Shown: positions 1-11,479 of the stretch, piece by piece | Numbering within the stretch: position 1 is the first letter of the stretch | How the letters are laid out: each line of letters starts with the position of its first letter | Assembly: GCA_030704615.1 (NCBI GenBank) | Contig: CM060734.1 | Location: 33,436,042-33,496,041 of the forward strand | From: Takakia lepidozioides | Taxonomy: Eukaryota; Streptophyta; Takakiopsida; Takakiales; Takakiaceae | Direction of reading: 5' to 3' | Length of the DNA: 60,000 bases | Program-made: the position numbers and the translations under genes | The notes under the pieces: model-generated | Told to the model about the DNA's origin: nothing | Database searches by the model: none | What the model saw: the letters and a program-made list of their open reading frames with translations, nothing else

Positions 1-3000
1 TTGGCTGTGGCACCTTATTGTAGGCACAGGCTGTATCAAGCAATCAATCGAATTGCCCAGGAGACAGGAAACACAGACCTGAACAGCAAGGTGACCAGTT
101 ATAATGTGAAGCCGGAAGGGCGAGAAACAGTCATGGACTTTGATGATTCTATGCCAGTAATCCAATTGAGAATTGGAAGCACAAACTAACTGATGTACTG
201 ATAGATGGAGGTTCTGGAGTAAATATCATGACAGACCAATTAAGGAAGAAGCTTGGTCTAAGTAACATGAAACCAGCCCCATTTACAGTAACAATGGCAG
301 ATCAAAGAAGTGTACAGCCATTGGGATTAATAAGAGGAGTTAAGATACAGATACAGAAGATGATCTTTATGATCATAGTAACTGTGTTGAAGATGGATGA
401 AGTCATGGAGGCTTACTCCTTATTATTGGGACGTCCGTGGCTGAAACAGGCCAGGGTATTCCATGACTGGAATTCTCAGTTACTAACCGTGCATAATGGG
501 ATACACGAGATACAAATTACCACAAAGAAATCTAGTAGATTACCTGCTACGAGAAGACCTCGAGGAGTCAGAGAGTATGACTGGAGAGGAGGACTGGATG
601 AGGAGCAGGAAGCTACCCTGTTTGCTGCACACCCAGAGTGGGAGCAGGTTGCAGAGATGCGGCTGGAAGGCCTAAGTTGTTTAAGGGTATCTGCTGTGGT
701 GTAGTGTCAACAACACCGATTGAAGAGGAAACCAGCAGTTACCCATCACATTTCTATGAAGAAAAAGAAGGAGAAATGGAAATCCTAGAGGAACCAGCCA
801 CTGTGAGTTTACAGGATGAAGTGGTGACTGGTTGGACAATCACAGCTGATGAGCAAGTGAGGGAAGTGAATGTGGGAACTAAAGAGGAACCAGGATGGTG
901 AAGGTAGGAGCTGATTTGGAGCCAGAATTCTTTGAAGAAGCTAAGAGTTTGTTCATCAAATACAGAGATGTATTTGCTTGGAGCTATGAGGATTTAACAG
1001 GGATACCACCTGAAATCTGTCAGCATAAGATTGAACTGGAACCGGGGTCAGTACCAATCAAGCAGGCAAGGTACAGAATGAATCCCAACTACGCACAGAA
1101 GGTTGGAGAAGAGATCAAGAAGTTGGCTGAGGCTAAGTTTATATACCCAATAGAGTATACAACTTGGTTGTCACCCATTGTGATAGTTCCCAAGAAGAAT
1201 GGTAAACTAAGAGTTTGTGTGAACTACAAGAAGCTGAATGCTTGTACGAAGAAAGATCCTTTCCCTTTGCCATTCACAGAAGCAGTATTAGACACTGTGG
1301 CAGGCCATGAGATGTACTCATTCATGGATGGCTTCAGTGGTATAATCAAGTGCAAGTGGCAGAAGGAGACCAAGGAAAAACAGCTTTCATCACAGACTGG
1401 GGTGCTTATGCATACAAAGTCATGCCCTTTGGACTTTGTAATGCACCAGCGACCTTTCAGAGAGTGATAAGTGAATCTTTTCATGAGTATCTGGATGATT
1501 TCATGCAGGTGTTCTTGGATGATTTCAGTGTGTACAGCTCTAAGAATGAGCACTTGCATAAATTGGAGTTATGTCTGGCCAGATGCAGGATGAGAGGTCT
1601 GGGCCTGAATCCAGAGAAGTGTACTTTCTGTGTGAACTCAGGGGTGCTTCTGGGACACATTGTGTGTAAGAGGGGACTTCTTGTGGATCCCAGGAAAACA
1701 GAGGCCATTAAAGCCTCTCCACCACCAGTGAATGTTAAGAGTCTAAGGAGATTCCTTGGACAAACCAGCTATTACAGAAGATTTGTCAGACGGTATGCAC
1801 AGATAGCAGCACCATTGAGCAAACTTCTGAAGAAAGATGCAGTGTTTGCATGGACACCTGAATGTCAACAGGCTTTTGAGGAACTTACATTGTCAGTAAC
1901 AACTACACCTGTGCTGATTAGTCCTCACTGGCAGAAAATATTTCATGTTCACTGTGATGCTTCTGGAGAAGCACTAGGAGCGGTGTTAGCCCAAAATGTA
2001 ACAGGAAGGATAGATTCACCTGTGTACTATGCTAGCCGATTGATGAACAATGCCGAAAGAAATTATAGCACAACGGAAAGAGAAGCATTGGCAATGATCT
2101 ATGCAGTGAAGAAATTCAGGCATTACCTGTTGGGCAAGAAGTTTATGTTCTATGTGGATCACCAGGCTCTGATATACCTGGTAAACAAACCTCTGATAAG
2201 CGGAAGAATAGCAAGATGGTTAATAATCTTGCACGAGTTTGAGTTCGAGGTTGTTTACAAGCCTGGGAGACTGCATCTTGTGGCGGATCACTTGTCAAGG
2301 TTATCAACAGGAGAACCAGCCACGGGAGTAGATGATCAATTACCAGATGCGAGTCTATTTACAGTGGAGGTGCAGGGAAGTGCAGATGACTGGTTAGATT
2401 GGCAGTGGCCAATCAGATACTACCTTGCTCATGGTCAGTGCCCACCAAGTTATGGAAAGGAGCAGAGAAAGAGAATTGCTATCAAGGCTCTACCTTACAC
2501 TATGGTAGGGAGCAGAATGTATAAGCTAGGACCAGATGGAGTGCTGAAGCGATGCTTATACCACCATGAAGTTAATAAAGTTTTGGAGGAAGTTCATAAA
2601 GGAGTGGCAGGAGGTCATTTTGGAGAAGAGACTACCAGCAGGAAAATACTACATGCAGGTTACTGGTGGCCTACTTTGTTCAAAGATGTACACAAGTATT
2701 GTCAGAGTTGTGATGAATGTCAGAGGCTGGGACCTTTGCAGAGATCTGGGAAAATGTCTTTGCATCCTACAATGCCTACGGAACCATTTCAGAAATGGGG
2801 ACTAGACTTTGTTGGACCAATTAACCCACCAGCCAAGAATACACAGAACAGGTACATAATTACAGCCACTGATTATACTACGAAGTGGGTGGAAGCTAAA
2901 GCTTTGAGGGACACATAGCCAAGTCCACAGCAAGGTTTCTGTATGAGAACATACTTACACGATTTGGCTGTCCCTTGGAATTTATCAGTGATCAAGGAAG

Positions 3001-4018
3001 TCACTTCATTAATGAGACCATTGAATTGTTGACTAAAGAGTTCATGATTGTGCATAGGAGGAGTACAACATATTATCCACAGGGTAATGGGCAGGCAGAG
3101 GCTACGAACAAAATACTATGTACTATCTTGGCTAAGATAGTCAATGCAAACAGAACAGATTGGGATACAAAGCTGCTGACAGCTTTGTGGTCATACAGGA
3201 CTTCATATAAAGTCACCACTAAGTATACACCATTCCAATTAGTTTATGGTATGGAAGCCTTACTTCCAGTGGAATTCCTGTTACCTACCATGAGAACGGA
3301 ATGGGGAAAGAGAATGGAATTGCAAGATTCCATAAAAGTCAGGAAACATGAATTATACCATGTGGAAGAAGTACGTGCTGATGCAGCTGATAATATGACC
3401 AGAATTCAGATGAAGAGAAAGGAACAGTTTGATGAAGGCAAGTTAAAGACTTTTAAGACGGGAGATTTGGTTCTATGGTTGCAGAAGAAGGGAAAGATTA
3501 AAGCTTGTAAGCTTAAATCACCATGGAAAGGACCTTATGTCATACAAAAGATGTATGATAACAACACCGCCATGTTACAAACCATTAACAAAGAGATGCT
3601 GGGAAGAGTCAATGCTAATAAGTTGAAGGGGTACAGTGGTATCCATGACAAACCATTGCAGCATATTTGCATGTTGAAACGCAAAAGCAGTCACGGGCTG
3701 CGCCAGTGTTACCAACGGAGTATAGAGCACTTGTCGCTAGGCCGAGCATATATGACCAGGGCGGGCAGAACAAGCGAGACACAGCCTATCACAGCCCATC
3801 ACGACGTGACACAGCCTATCACAGCCCATCACAACGTGACACAGCATATCACAGCCCAGCACGGCGCAACACAGCCTATCACGACCTACCACAGCGTGTC
3901 ACAACCTATCACAGCTTACCACAGTGCATCACAGCCTATCACAGCTTACCACAGTGTATCACAGCCTATCACGGCATACCACAGTATGACACAGCCTATC
4001 ACAGCTTAACACAGCCTA
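1..4018 (+). pseudogene. gag-pol of copy A (end of gag, protease, RT, RNase H, integrase), frameshifted
   Basis: Polyprotein that would process Gag, copy RNA into DNA and integrate it. Visible in order: the segment linking gag to protease (1-189), aspartic protease with D-G-G-S-G near 200-225, RT with FMDGFSG near 1322-1340 and the catalytic FLDD at about 1512-1523, RNase H with CDASGEALG near 1951-1980, integrase zinc region 2565-2730, and the integrase D,D,E core (D in GLDFVGP near 2807, D in ISDQGSHF near 2990, E in GQAEATN near 3093). The GPY/F-type end WKGPYVI lies near 3525. Compared with copy B, the frame is broken near 183, 687, 893, 1343, 2911 and 3664, each apparently by one missing base. 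The frame upstream of the protease is intact here but broken in B, so gag and pol were probably one frame in the ancestor. Confidence 0.93.
3779..4018 (+). repeat. Degenerate ACAGCC/TATCACAGC tandem array at the pol-ORF3 junction (copy A)
   Basis: About ten degenerate units of roughly 22-24 bp, built on the words ACAGCCTATCACAG and CATCAC. The array lies directly after the integrase tail. Its period keeps two forward frames open, one reading TAYHS-like and one PITAHH-like repeats. The equivalent array in copy B is at 19793-20075. The same ACAGCC word dominates the arrays inside the LTRs (8438-8690, 15178-15405, 27468-27632), so the element carries related arrays in two places. Confidence 0.85.
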
Positions 4019-4309
4019 CTAGGGTTACACAATCCATAGAATCAGTGACAGGTGGACGCAGGATAACTTCAGTGAAATGGCCGGCGGAAGAAAGGACGGA
4101 AGCCAGTTTACAAAGGGACACGTGGAAATCAAGGCGCAACACACAGCTGAGAAGGAGTGCAAGAACGGATATCATCAAGAAAGGGGACAAGAATGGCCGT
4201 CAAAATACCTAATCAGTGCGTCAAATTGGATGAATGGCGGGCCCATTAATGAATACAAAAAGGGGCAACAGAACAAACGGCAAGTACAGAAAAACAAAAT
4301 TCTTGTCAC

Positions 4310-7300
4310 ATGTGTTATCCTAGTGGACAGTCCAGCAGGGAAAGTCCACTAAAGAAAATTAAATCTAAAATTCAGTCACAGCGGTTACAGCCAATAGAAA
4401 GCCAGAGAAGGGATCAAGAAATTGGAGGGAAATTAAGCGCAAGAGTCGGCGTCGTTCTGAGTAACGGGCGTCTCGACGGGACAAACCATCAATGCTATAG
4501 CTTTGAAGCAATGGAGGAACTAACAGACTATACGCTCGCAATATTACTTACGCAGTGGCATAGGGACGAAACAACAGAGCGGATCTTTTCTCTTGAGCGA
4601 TGCTTGCAAGCCCCGCAGGCTTACAAGAAAATACCCATAGCTTTTTGTGGCAACCATACGTTTATGCTTTGTGCACTACAGGCATTTCTTCAGTTGTTAC
4701 AGCCAAAACATTTCTGTGGGTCTAGAATGAAGAGAGTGAGAGGAATGGAGAAAATCAGGGTGAAGAGCACCACAATTCTGCAGAAACAAACGATTGCTAC
4801 CCCACAGGCGATACAGATACTGAAGGAGCTGAGATTCCAAGGATTGCAAAGCAAAGATTGGACATTGCACCATAGACAGTACATGTTACAATTCTTGCAG
4901 AACTTTGAGCCAAGGACAGGAGCAACAACGGTGAAGGGAGTTGAATTAGTAATTACTCCCCTATACCTCCAGCAATTGTTTCGATTGCCAGCAGGCCAGG
5001 TGCATGTGGAGGCAAGACTGCAAATAGGGGACTTATTCCAAGAAGGGAGTTTCTTTAAAACTCAGGGTTATGCTTGTACCAAGGCCGTGTACCCAGGGCT
5101 AAAGGAGGTAGGCCAGGTATTGAACGTTCTGTTTGCCATGAAACAGAACCAACAGTATTTGAGCAGATCCTTCACAGAGGAAATACTCAAAGCCCTGAGA
5201 GGAGAAGAGGTAGAATGGGCGGACATAATGTACAACGCACTGGTGGTAGAGGAGATGAAAAGATTACAGGGTACTGCCGCAAAGTCTCCTATTATAGTGT
5301 CTGGCCCAATCATTGCTCAAATAATTCTTGATTCTGGCATACTTGATGCGCGAGAAAGAAAGGAGATGGGAGTGTTTGAGCCAGAAACCACTGCAATGGA
5401 AGAGCAAGGCTCTTCACACAGTGAGGGTGGACTGGCAAGGCAACCCGAGAATAAGAGACAGAGGCGGGGAAAGACTGTAGTGGCGGATCCACTGGCTTCA
5501 CGGAATCCGCATGATAATGTTTCCCAAGTTTTTGTGCAGGAAGGGGCACAGCAGCACAGAGAACTGCTATTACTGGAAGCAGGACCTTCAGAGAGGGAAG
5601 AGGAAGTTACTTCAGTATCACAGCCATCACAGCCAGAGGATCGGCTTGTCACAAGGTTACCACAAGTTGTCCATGCAGTTCAACCAGAAATAATTGATTT
5701 AGAAAAAGAAGGGTTAGATATTCCCACTACAGAACAGGTGGTGGCAGAAATAGAGAAGGGGGACCTTCTCTATGAATATTCTGGTATGGTCAAGGACACA
5801 GTGATTCCGGAGGTGCAACGTTGTCCAAGGGAAACCCTGCGGCGCATATAATACACACACCTGTGACGGAGGTACCACAGGTAGAATGCCAAGACACTGC
5901 AGCACCAGTGACGGATGAAGTGGTTCAGGAAGAAAATCTGGTGGGGCAATGGCCTGAATGGTTCGTAAGGCATCACACTGTTGAGGATCAGGGAGAACAG
6001 CAGCAAGCTCACCATGATGACCCTCAACAGGCTATGCTTATGAGTTCCATAAGCAGGACACTGATTTGTTGGGTACTTATGTCAAATCCCATGTTCCCAC
6101 TACTCAATTGGCAGCTTTGAGGGAGGAACTCAGGCAAGAGTTTGAGGCTCGACTTGCCACAGAGTGTGCAAACAAGGTCGATGAAGAGGTCACTCTCAAA
6201 ATGCAGCAAAACTTAGAGAGTACAGAAGCGGCTTTGCAATTGGCCAAGGAACAATTGATTGAGGCAGGCCTCGCACTAGAACACTTGCACGAAGCACATA
6301 AGCAACAGCTATACCAAATGCAGGTGAAGCATGAAAGCAAGTTGCAAGAAGTGAATGCACTACATATGGAGTTGCAGACAGTGCATGACAGGATGGCCAT
6401 ACAATGTGCTACACTCACAACTATGCTTGACCAATCTACAAAAGAAATAAACAGTCAAGCGGAAAAATGTACGAAGGCAGAAGAAGAGAATGTTGAGCAA
6501 ATGAAACTCATTGTCGATATGAAGAATACAATCTGTCGCAATGAGGATACTTTCAAGCAATACAGGCAGGTTGAAGCTGACCAAGAGAAGCACATCCTGG
6601 AGTTGCAACAAACGGTCATGGCCAATAGAAATGAAATCTCGGTCACTAACAAGGCTTGGAAGGAAGCCAATAATCTGCTTGCTGCTTATGCAAATTTGGT
6701 TGAACCTCATGCGAAGCGCATGGAGGCTTTACAACAGCAGTTAGATGTGTACAAACTCAGAGAGGAGCACACTCTCAGAGGAACCACAAGCAACTTGGTG
6801 GATAACCACCTTATGCAGGTCTGGTTAGCACAAGGGCCAGTGGAGGGCAAAGCACCACGAAAGCTCACCCAAAGCGAAATGAATGAGCTCAGACTGCAAG
6901 TGCAGAACATTGCCACAACTACTATAGACAATGTCTATAGTAGGATAGCGGAGTTACAGGAGGATGTAGACGGACTGCAGACTCAAGTGGAGGACCTAAC
7001 TTCAGATATTGACAAAAGAGTCTATATACCTGAGGAACAGCTAATGGCTTCTTATTCACAAGCCAGAACTTTGGCTTTTCAATCTTCTTCACAGCAGGTG
7101 CAGGAGATGCCAATGATACAAGAGCCAGTGCCACCAACACCACAACAAGTCGCTGTGCCAGTAGCTGACCCTGTTGTTACTACAGCCACGCCACAGCCAC
7201 CACAGCCTGACGTATGGGGCAATGCTGCTTTTAACCCACCTAAAACTCCAGCTGCAAGGGAGTACAGTAGGGCTATGATTATGCCCTTCAACCAAATTCC

Positions 7301-8276
7301 CATTGTGTTGGATTTGGTTTGGAAAGAATTTAGTCCTCCGCAGTCATTCGCACATTACTATCAAATCATGCGCATATGGTTGCCAGTGGCAACTAGGACT
7401 AAAGTTCTTCCGAACAATCGACCAATTGAGGATCATCACTTTGCACAGTACTGGCATGAGGCAGATACCATGTTGAAGGAATTAATTGCTTTCCAAGTTG
7501 TACATGGATTCATTTATACCAAGACCAAGGAGGTAGCAAGTATTGTCATGGGATGCGGGTTATACTACGCTGCTTGTTTTCTGGTACGTTATTACATTGA
7601 GCAGCACAAGATGCAATCGCGCTTTCTGAGTTATTCCAGTGGGGATCATTGGGTCTTACCTTCAGTGCCACCTCATATGTACCTATATGAGGCAAAAGTT
7701 ATGATACAAAAGGATTCTCAAATTCGTTCATGGTTTCATGCGGCCTGGAACAATTTGTCAACACAGAAATTCGGCATTGATGATATTTTCTATAAGGGAC
7801 ATGTGGCATGGAAATACTTGCACAATTCACAAGTCATTGGTACCCCACTCACCTGGACAGAAAAGGAGCTAAGGGTCTTCACCAATTTTGCCATTCAGCG
7901 TTTACAACAAGTTTTAAAATATAAACTTCCAGACATGGTAGGACAACATTGTATGCCCTAGAGGATTCCACAAAAAGTTCGACAATTAAAACACCTGAGA
8001 GGCGATGAGGATTCTGATACAACTGTTTCTTCAGCGGACTCTTTTGACATGGGAGAAGACTATGCAATTCAGATGGCAGAAAAGAAGCGATGGGGGTCTC
8101 CTATGCCTGAAAGGTTACCTCGATATCAGCCTCCAGAGGGCCTAACATATCCAGGTAGTGTTCAATCATCTCCGTCAACCAGTGACAGACCTCGGGCTCG
8201 TACACACAGTCCGCCACGAAACTCTCAACTTCAGAAAGGTGCTCGCTCACAAAGGATTGCTAATCCCAATCAGTAA
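4310..8276 (+). pseudogene. ORF3 of copy A: extra protein between pol and the 3' LTR (coiled coil plus conserved C-terminal domain)
   Basis: Not a recognised family. Pieces 4310-5851, about 5830-6060, 6066-7961 and 7962-8276 join if two single-base deletions (near 5827 and 6063) and one nonsense codon (TAG 7959-7961, CAG in copy B) are discounted, giving about 1,320 codons. In order: an N-terminal globular part (4500-5400) with a WADIMYNAL segment that vaguely recalls the plant-transposon-protein domains of Athila-like elements; a basic patch KRQRRGK near 5455; an acidic linker; a long heptad-rich coiled coil (about 6115-6780); a Pro/Gln-rich hinge (7115-7215); a conserved aromatic-rich domain (7230-7955); and a Ser/Arg/Pro tail to TAA at 8274. 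No signal peptide is seen; one modestly hydrophobic stretch lies near 7535-7580. It occupies the position of env-like ORFs in plant elements, but nothing proves an envelope role. Confidence 0.85.
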
Positions 8277-8296
8277 ACCGTGAGGACACGGCTTTT

Positions 8297-8314
8297 TAAG
8301 AGGGGAAGGGGTAA
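8297..8314 (+). other. Polypurine tract of copy A
   Basis: Purine run AAGAGGGGAAGGGG directly before the LTR start (TGTTAGAGG). It is the expected primer site for plus-strand DNA synthesis. Copy B has the same sequence on the other strand (15526-15545). Confidence 0.85.
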
Positions 8315-8437
8315 TGTTAGAGGACTGTCTGGGACTAAGACACTTATACGGGATCTATAGGGTACCCTTAATTTTTGCACAGACTGAGACCAACAGGAGC
8401 CTTAGGGGTGACAGCAGTGCACTTTAGGGGGGGGTGA

Positions 8438-8690
8438 CACAGCCCGTCACAGCCAACACAGCCCATCACAGCCAACATAGCCCGTCACAGCCAACACAGC
8501 CGACACAGCCAGACACAGTCAACATAGCCCGTCACAGCCAACACAGCCAGACTCAGTCAACACAGCCCGTCACAGCCAACATAGCCAGACACAGTCAACA
8601 CAGCTCGTCACAGCCGACACAGCCCATCACAGCCAACACAGCCCGTCACAGCCCGTCACAGCCCGTCACAGTTTCACACAGCCAGTCACA
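8438..8690 (+). repeat. ACAGCC-word array inside the LTR of copy A
   Basis: Dense degenerate repetition of CACAGCC joined by GT, CAT, AA, GA or AG spacers; the commonest combinations are GTCACAGCC, AACACAGCC and GACACAGCC. The three LTRs differ in unit number here, so the array expands and contracts. It can be translated as a Thr/Gln/Pro/His repeat, but nothing suggests that it is coding. Confidence 0.88.
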
Positions 8691-8867
8691 GCTGTCGCGA
8701 CCATAGGGAACGGATAGCCGGACAGGGAACGACTGTGGGGAACAACACCTGCGAATGGAACATGTTAGTTCACGGACGACGGTTAGTGAGGGAAACGGTT
8801 AGAACAACGGGTAGGAAGATAAAGCTAGAAGCAAGGACTGAAAGGGGGATCATTCTTGGAGCATTTC

Positions 8868-8890
8868 GGGGGGGGGGGGGGGGCGGGGGG
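8868..8890 (+). repeat. G-run in LTR (G16-C-G6)
   Basis: Sixteen G, one C and six G, inside the LTR of copy A. It could form a G-quadruplex and is prone to length errors in sequencing. Neither LTR of copy B has a comparable uninterrupted run. Confidence 0.8.
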
Positions 8891-9407
8891 ATCACTGCTG
8901 GAAGGAGTGGGAAGGAGCACTTCTTGGAGAGACTTCGGACATCACTGGGGGAAAGGAGGAGAGAGTGTATCTCTGAGCAGAAAGATGGAGAGCACGGAGT
9001 AGGAGGAGGATCTGTTGATGCTTAATGAATGCAGGCAGTAGAATTGTAATGTAGAGCAGATTAGAGACTCCATGGCTTCAGCCTGATACTTGATAGATAT
9101 TAATCTGATACACACCTCATACTCACACTGTGTAGAGAGATCTGAGTGAAGCTGTGGAATGAATTGATGAGTTGATGGAATCCGATAAATTGATGAAGCA
9201 AACTGATACTTAATTACCAGCAGTAAAGTAACTAGCTAACATGAATGCGGGAAGGAAAACAAATAGGAAACACCCCCATGATACACTAGCTGTAGGTCAT
9301 GACTGATTGTTCTGAGCGGGCTGAGTACTTAGAGATTTCCAACTCTTCTATCTTGGAGTTTCCGCCTCGGATAGCGAAGGGATGGGTGAGTAAAAGCCGC
9401 GCGACAG

Positions 9408-10700
9408 ATACACCTGCTCCGAGTATGGGAGGATGGTCGGGTGAGGATTGTGCCTCACCCCACACATCGTGCACGGTTAGTGCGGCATGCCCATGAGGAG
9501 TTGGGGCATTTTGGAGTGCGACGCACTCACAGTTTATTGCAAGGGCAGTATTGGTGGCGTGGTATGTATACAGAGGTGCAACAGTTCGTGGCTAGGTGCA
9601 TGGTGTGTGACACGGTGCGTGCTTCATTCAACGCCGCTATACCACAGTTTCATCATTTACCAATCATGGGATTGGGCTACAGGTGGAGTCTTGACTTCGC
9701 AGGACCGTTGCCACTGACTATGCGCCACCACAGATATGTGTTGGTGATGGTGGAGCGCTTCTCCAAGTGGATTGAGTTGGTTCCATTGCGTGACAAGGCT
9801 AGTGAGGGGGCTGCGTACGCATTCTTGGTTCATGTGCTTAGCCGATTCGGTGCTCCAGCTGAGGTACTCACGGACCAAGGGAGAGAGTTCTTGGGGGAGT
9901 TTCAGGCTTTGTGTGATAAAGCCTTGATAGACCACCGCACCACTTCTTGGGATCATCCTGAGGCCGATGGCTTGGCAGAGAGAGTTGTTCAGATGGTGAA
10001 GAGGGGTTTGCGCAAGTATGGCTTGCAGAAGGGACACCTAGGAGATTGGGATCTTTAGGTTCCTTGGTTAGCCATGGGCTACAGGTTCCGCAAACAAGCA
10101 TCACTTGCCTCCTTCTCACCATATTTCCTTCTCTTTGGTCGAGAGCCGGATTTGCCTGCAGCCATTTGTATGGACACTGCTCAAGTCCTTAACCTTGACG
10201 ATCCGGACGTATGGGTACGTGCATGTGATCAGCGTGCAGAGTTGTTCAAGAAAGTCATGCCCATGGCTTTTGAGAACCTTGCCATTGCACAACACCGTGA
10301 TACGTTGAGGTATGCCACTATACGTGGTGGAGGATATCGTCCTGGGGTTCGGAGGTTTAGCCTTGGTGACTATGTTTATTTGTAGCAGACTGCTCCTACG
10401 ACTCTGGATGTTACTGCAGGGCGTGTTATTCTGAGGGTTCGAGAGGTGTTGCCCTCAGGGGTCTTGATCTTGGAGGGTCGGGATGCGCCATGTCACCTTC
10501 CCAATGTCGATGGCTGAGTTGACCCAAACTTGGCAGTGGTACCTACAGGTTTGAGGTGCATGCTTTGTGGGTCTGCCAAAGGGGCAGCCACCATGCTGGT
10601 GTGTGATCGATGCTCAAGGGGTTGACATATGGGATGTTTGACACCACCTCTTGAGAAGGTTCCTGACGGAGATTGGTTGTGTCCACACTGCTTGGGATAG
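9408..10700 (+). pseudogene. Integrase of a second Ty3/gypsy element, with in-frame C-terminal PHD finger (nonsense-disrupted)
   Basis: One frame runs from 9408 to the stop at 10698-10700, interrupted by stops at 10056 (TAG), 10383 (TAG), 10515 (TGA) and 10623 (TGA). Integrase parts seen: a zinc-binding HHCC region (His pair near 9498-9520, CMVC near 9599), then the core with D in WSLDFAGP (near 9693), D in TDQGREF (near 9872) and E in EADGLAE (near 9961-9980). A beta-rich tail (RVILRVREVLPSGVLIL) follows. After it, 10557-10691 shows a complete C4HC3 PHD pattern: CMLC, CDRC, HMGC and a final CPHC. The stop at 10623 replaces the residue before the PHD histidine, usually Trp. PHD fingers read histone H3 tails, so this would be a chromatin-targeting module comparable to the chromodomain of chromoviruses (inference). 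The front of the element was cut off by copy A. Confidence 0.88.
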
Positions 10701-10960
10701 TGGCAGTGGACATGACTGGAGGCAGCTAATAAGACATGGGAGGCCAAACTCATAGAAGTCAATACATGAGATCCCAAGCTCAAGTTCACAGGTTGCAAGA
10801 CGGCAACTAACGATGGGGCAACTCTTGCACCCGGCCTCTTGATCTATCGAGTTTGAGTGTAGTAAGGATAGTGGTGGAGGACTTAGTGAGGCTATGGTCA
10901 CTATCACATCTTGTGGCTACCTGGACTTAGAGGGACCTAAGCACCAGTTAGGGGGGCGAT

Positions 10961-11477
10961 TGTGTGGACAAGTGACTGCCATAGTGGGCAGAATAGTGGC
11001 AACCTAGTGACTGACTAGTTGTAGCCTAGTAATTGGACTAGTGGCTGGACTAGTGGTGGACTAGTGATATACTAGTGTGTGGCGTGCACATGTGTTGTGT
11101 GGTTTTGGACAGCGATGTAGTTGTGTAGCGATATGTATGCGCATGACAGCTGTCAAGTTATTTTACCACTAGTGTGAAACTAGCTAGGAAATAGCTAGCT
11201 TTTACATATTGACATTTGGGATTGGCCCAAGTGTCAATCCAGGGGTCAAGGCAGATTTAGGCCCTGGAGTGGTTATCTTCACGGCAAGCGCGGGAGGCTC
11301 ATCTTTCTCGAGTTGAGCCTCACCGCGCCTAGCTATGGCGCCGTAGTGTGGATTCCCCATGGCGTGGGGTGCACTTGGCTTGACTTGTATTTGAGTGATG
11401 AGGTTATATATGCATGAGTTTATGCTTCAGCTTTGTGAGCTCGCATGAGCTTGTGCTTGTATTCTTCCTCTTTATCA
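10961..11477 (+). repeat. Probable 3' LTR of the PHD-gypsy element
   Basis: Starts TGTGTGGACAAGTG directly after a purine-rich tract (10948-10960) and ends TTTATCA, giving TG...CA ends. About 170 bp of its start recur at 11480-11656 as a second copy in the same orientation. A TATA-like ATATATGCAT at about 11406-11415 fits an LTR promoter. The 517-bp length is inferred from the spacing of the two starts. Confidence 0.65.
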
Positions 11478-11479
11478 AT

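Larger units (their letters stand above)
1..9406 (+). mobile_element. Ty3/gypsy LTR retrotransposon, copy A (left end outside window)
   Basis: Seen: the coding order is gag end, protease, reverse transcriptase, RNase H, integrase, repeat array, extra ORF3, polypurine tract, LTR. It matches copy B (14616-27752, opposite strand) almost base for base over the shared part; by eye most 60-base lines differ at only a few positions. The 5' LTR and most of gag lie before position 1, so its target duplication cannot be checked. The protease box (D-G-G-S-G) and pol layout resemble plant Tat/Athila-type elements, known for extra ORFs; that placement is inference. Right flank: the LTR abuts an in-frame integrase of another gypsy element, so A inserted into that element. 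Many single-base deletions break the frames. Confidence 0.93.
8315..9406 (+). repeat. 3' LTR of copy A (1,092 bp)
   Basis: Begins TGTTAGAGGACTG and ends CCGCGCGACA, the TG...CA ends expected of an LTR, and matches both LTRs of copy B in reverse orientation. It is longer than the B LTRs (910 and 937 bp) because of a larger ACAGCC array and an extra G-rich stretch. The base after it (9407) starts sequence reading in frame as another element's integrase. Confidence 0.93.

Noticed and set aside
8434-8706. Thr/Gln/Pro/His-rich ORF in the LTR
   Set aside because: It is a translation of the ACAGCC repeat array; the period happens to lack stops and nothing else supports coding.
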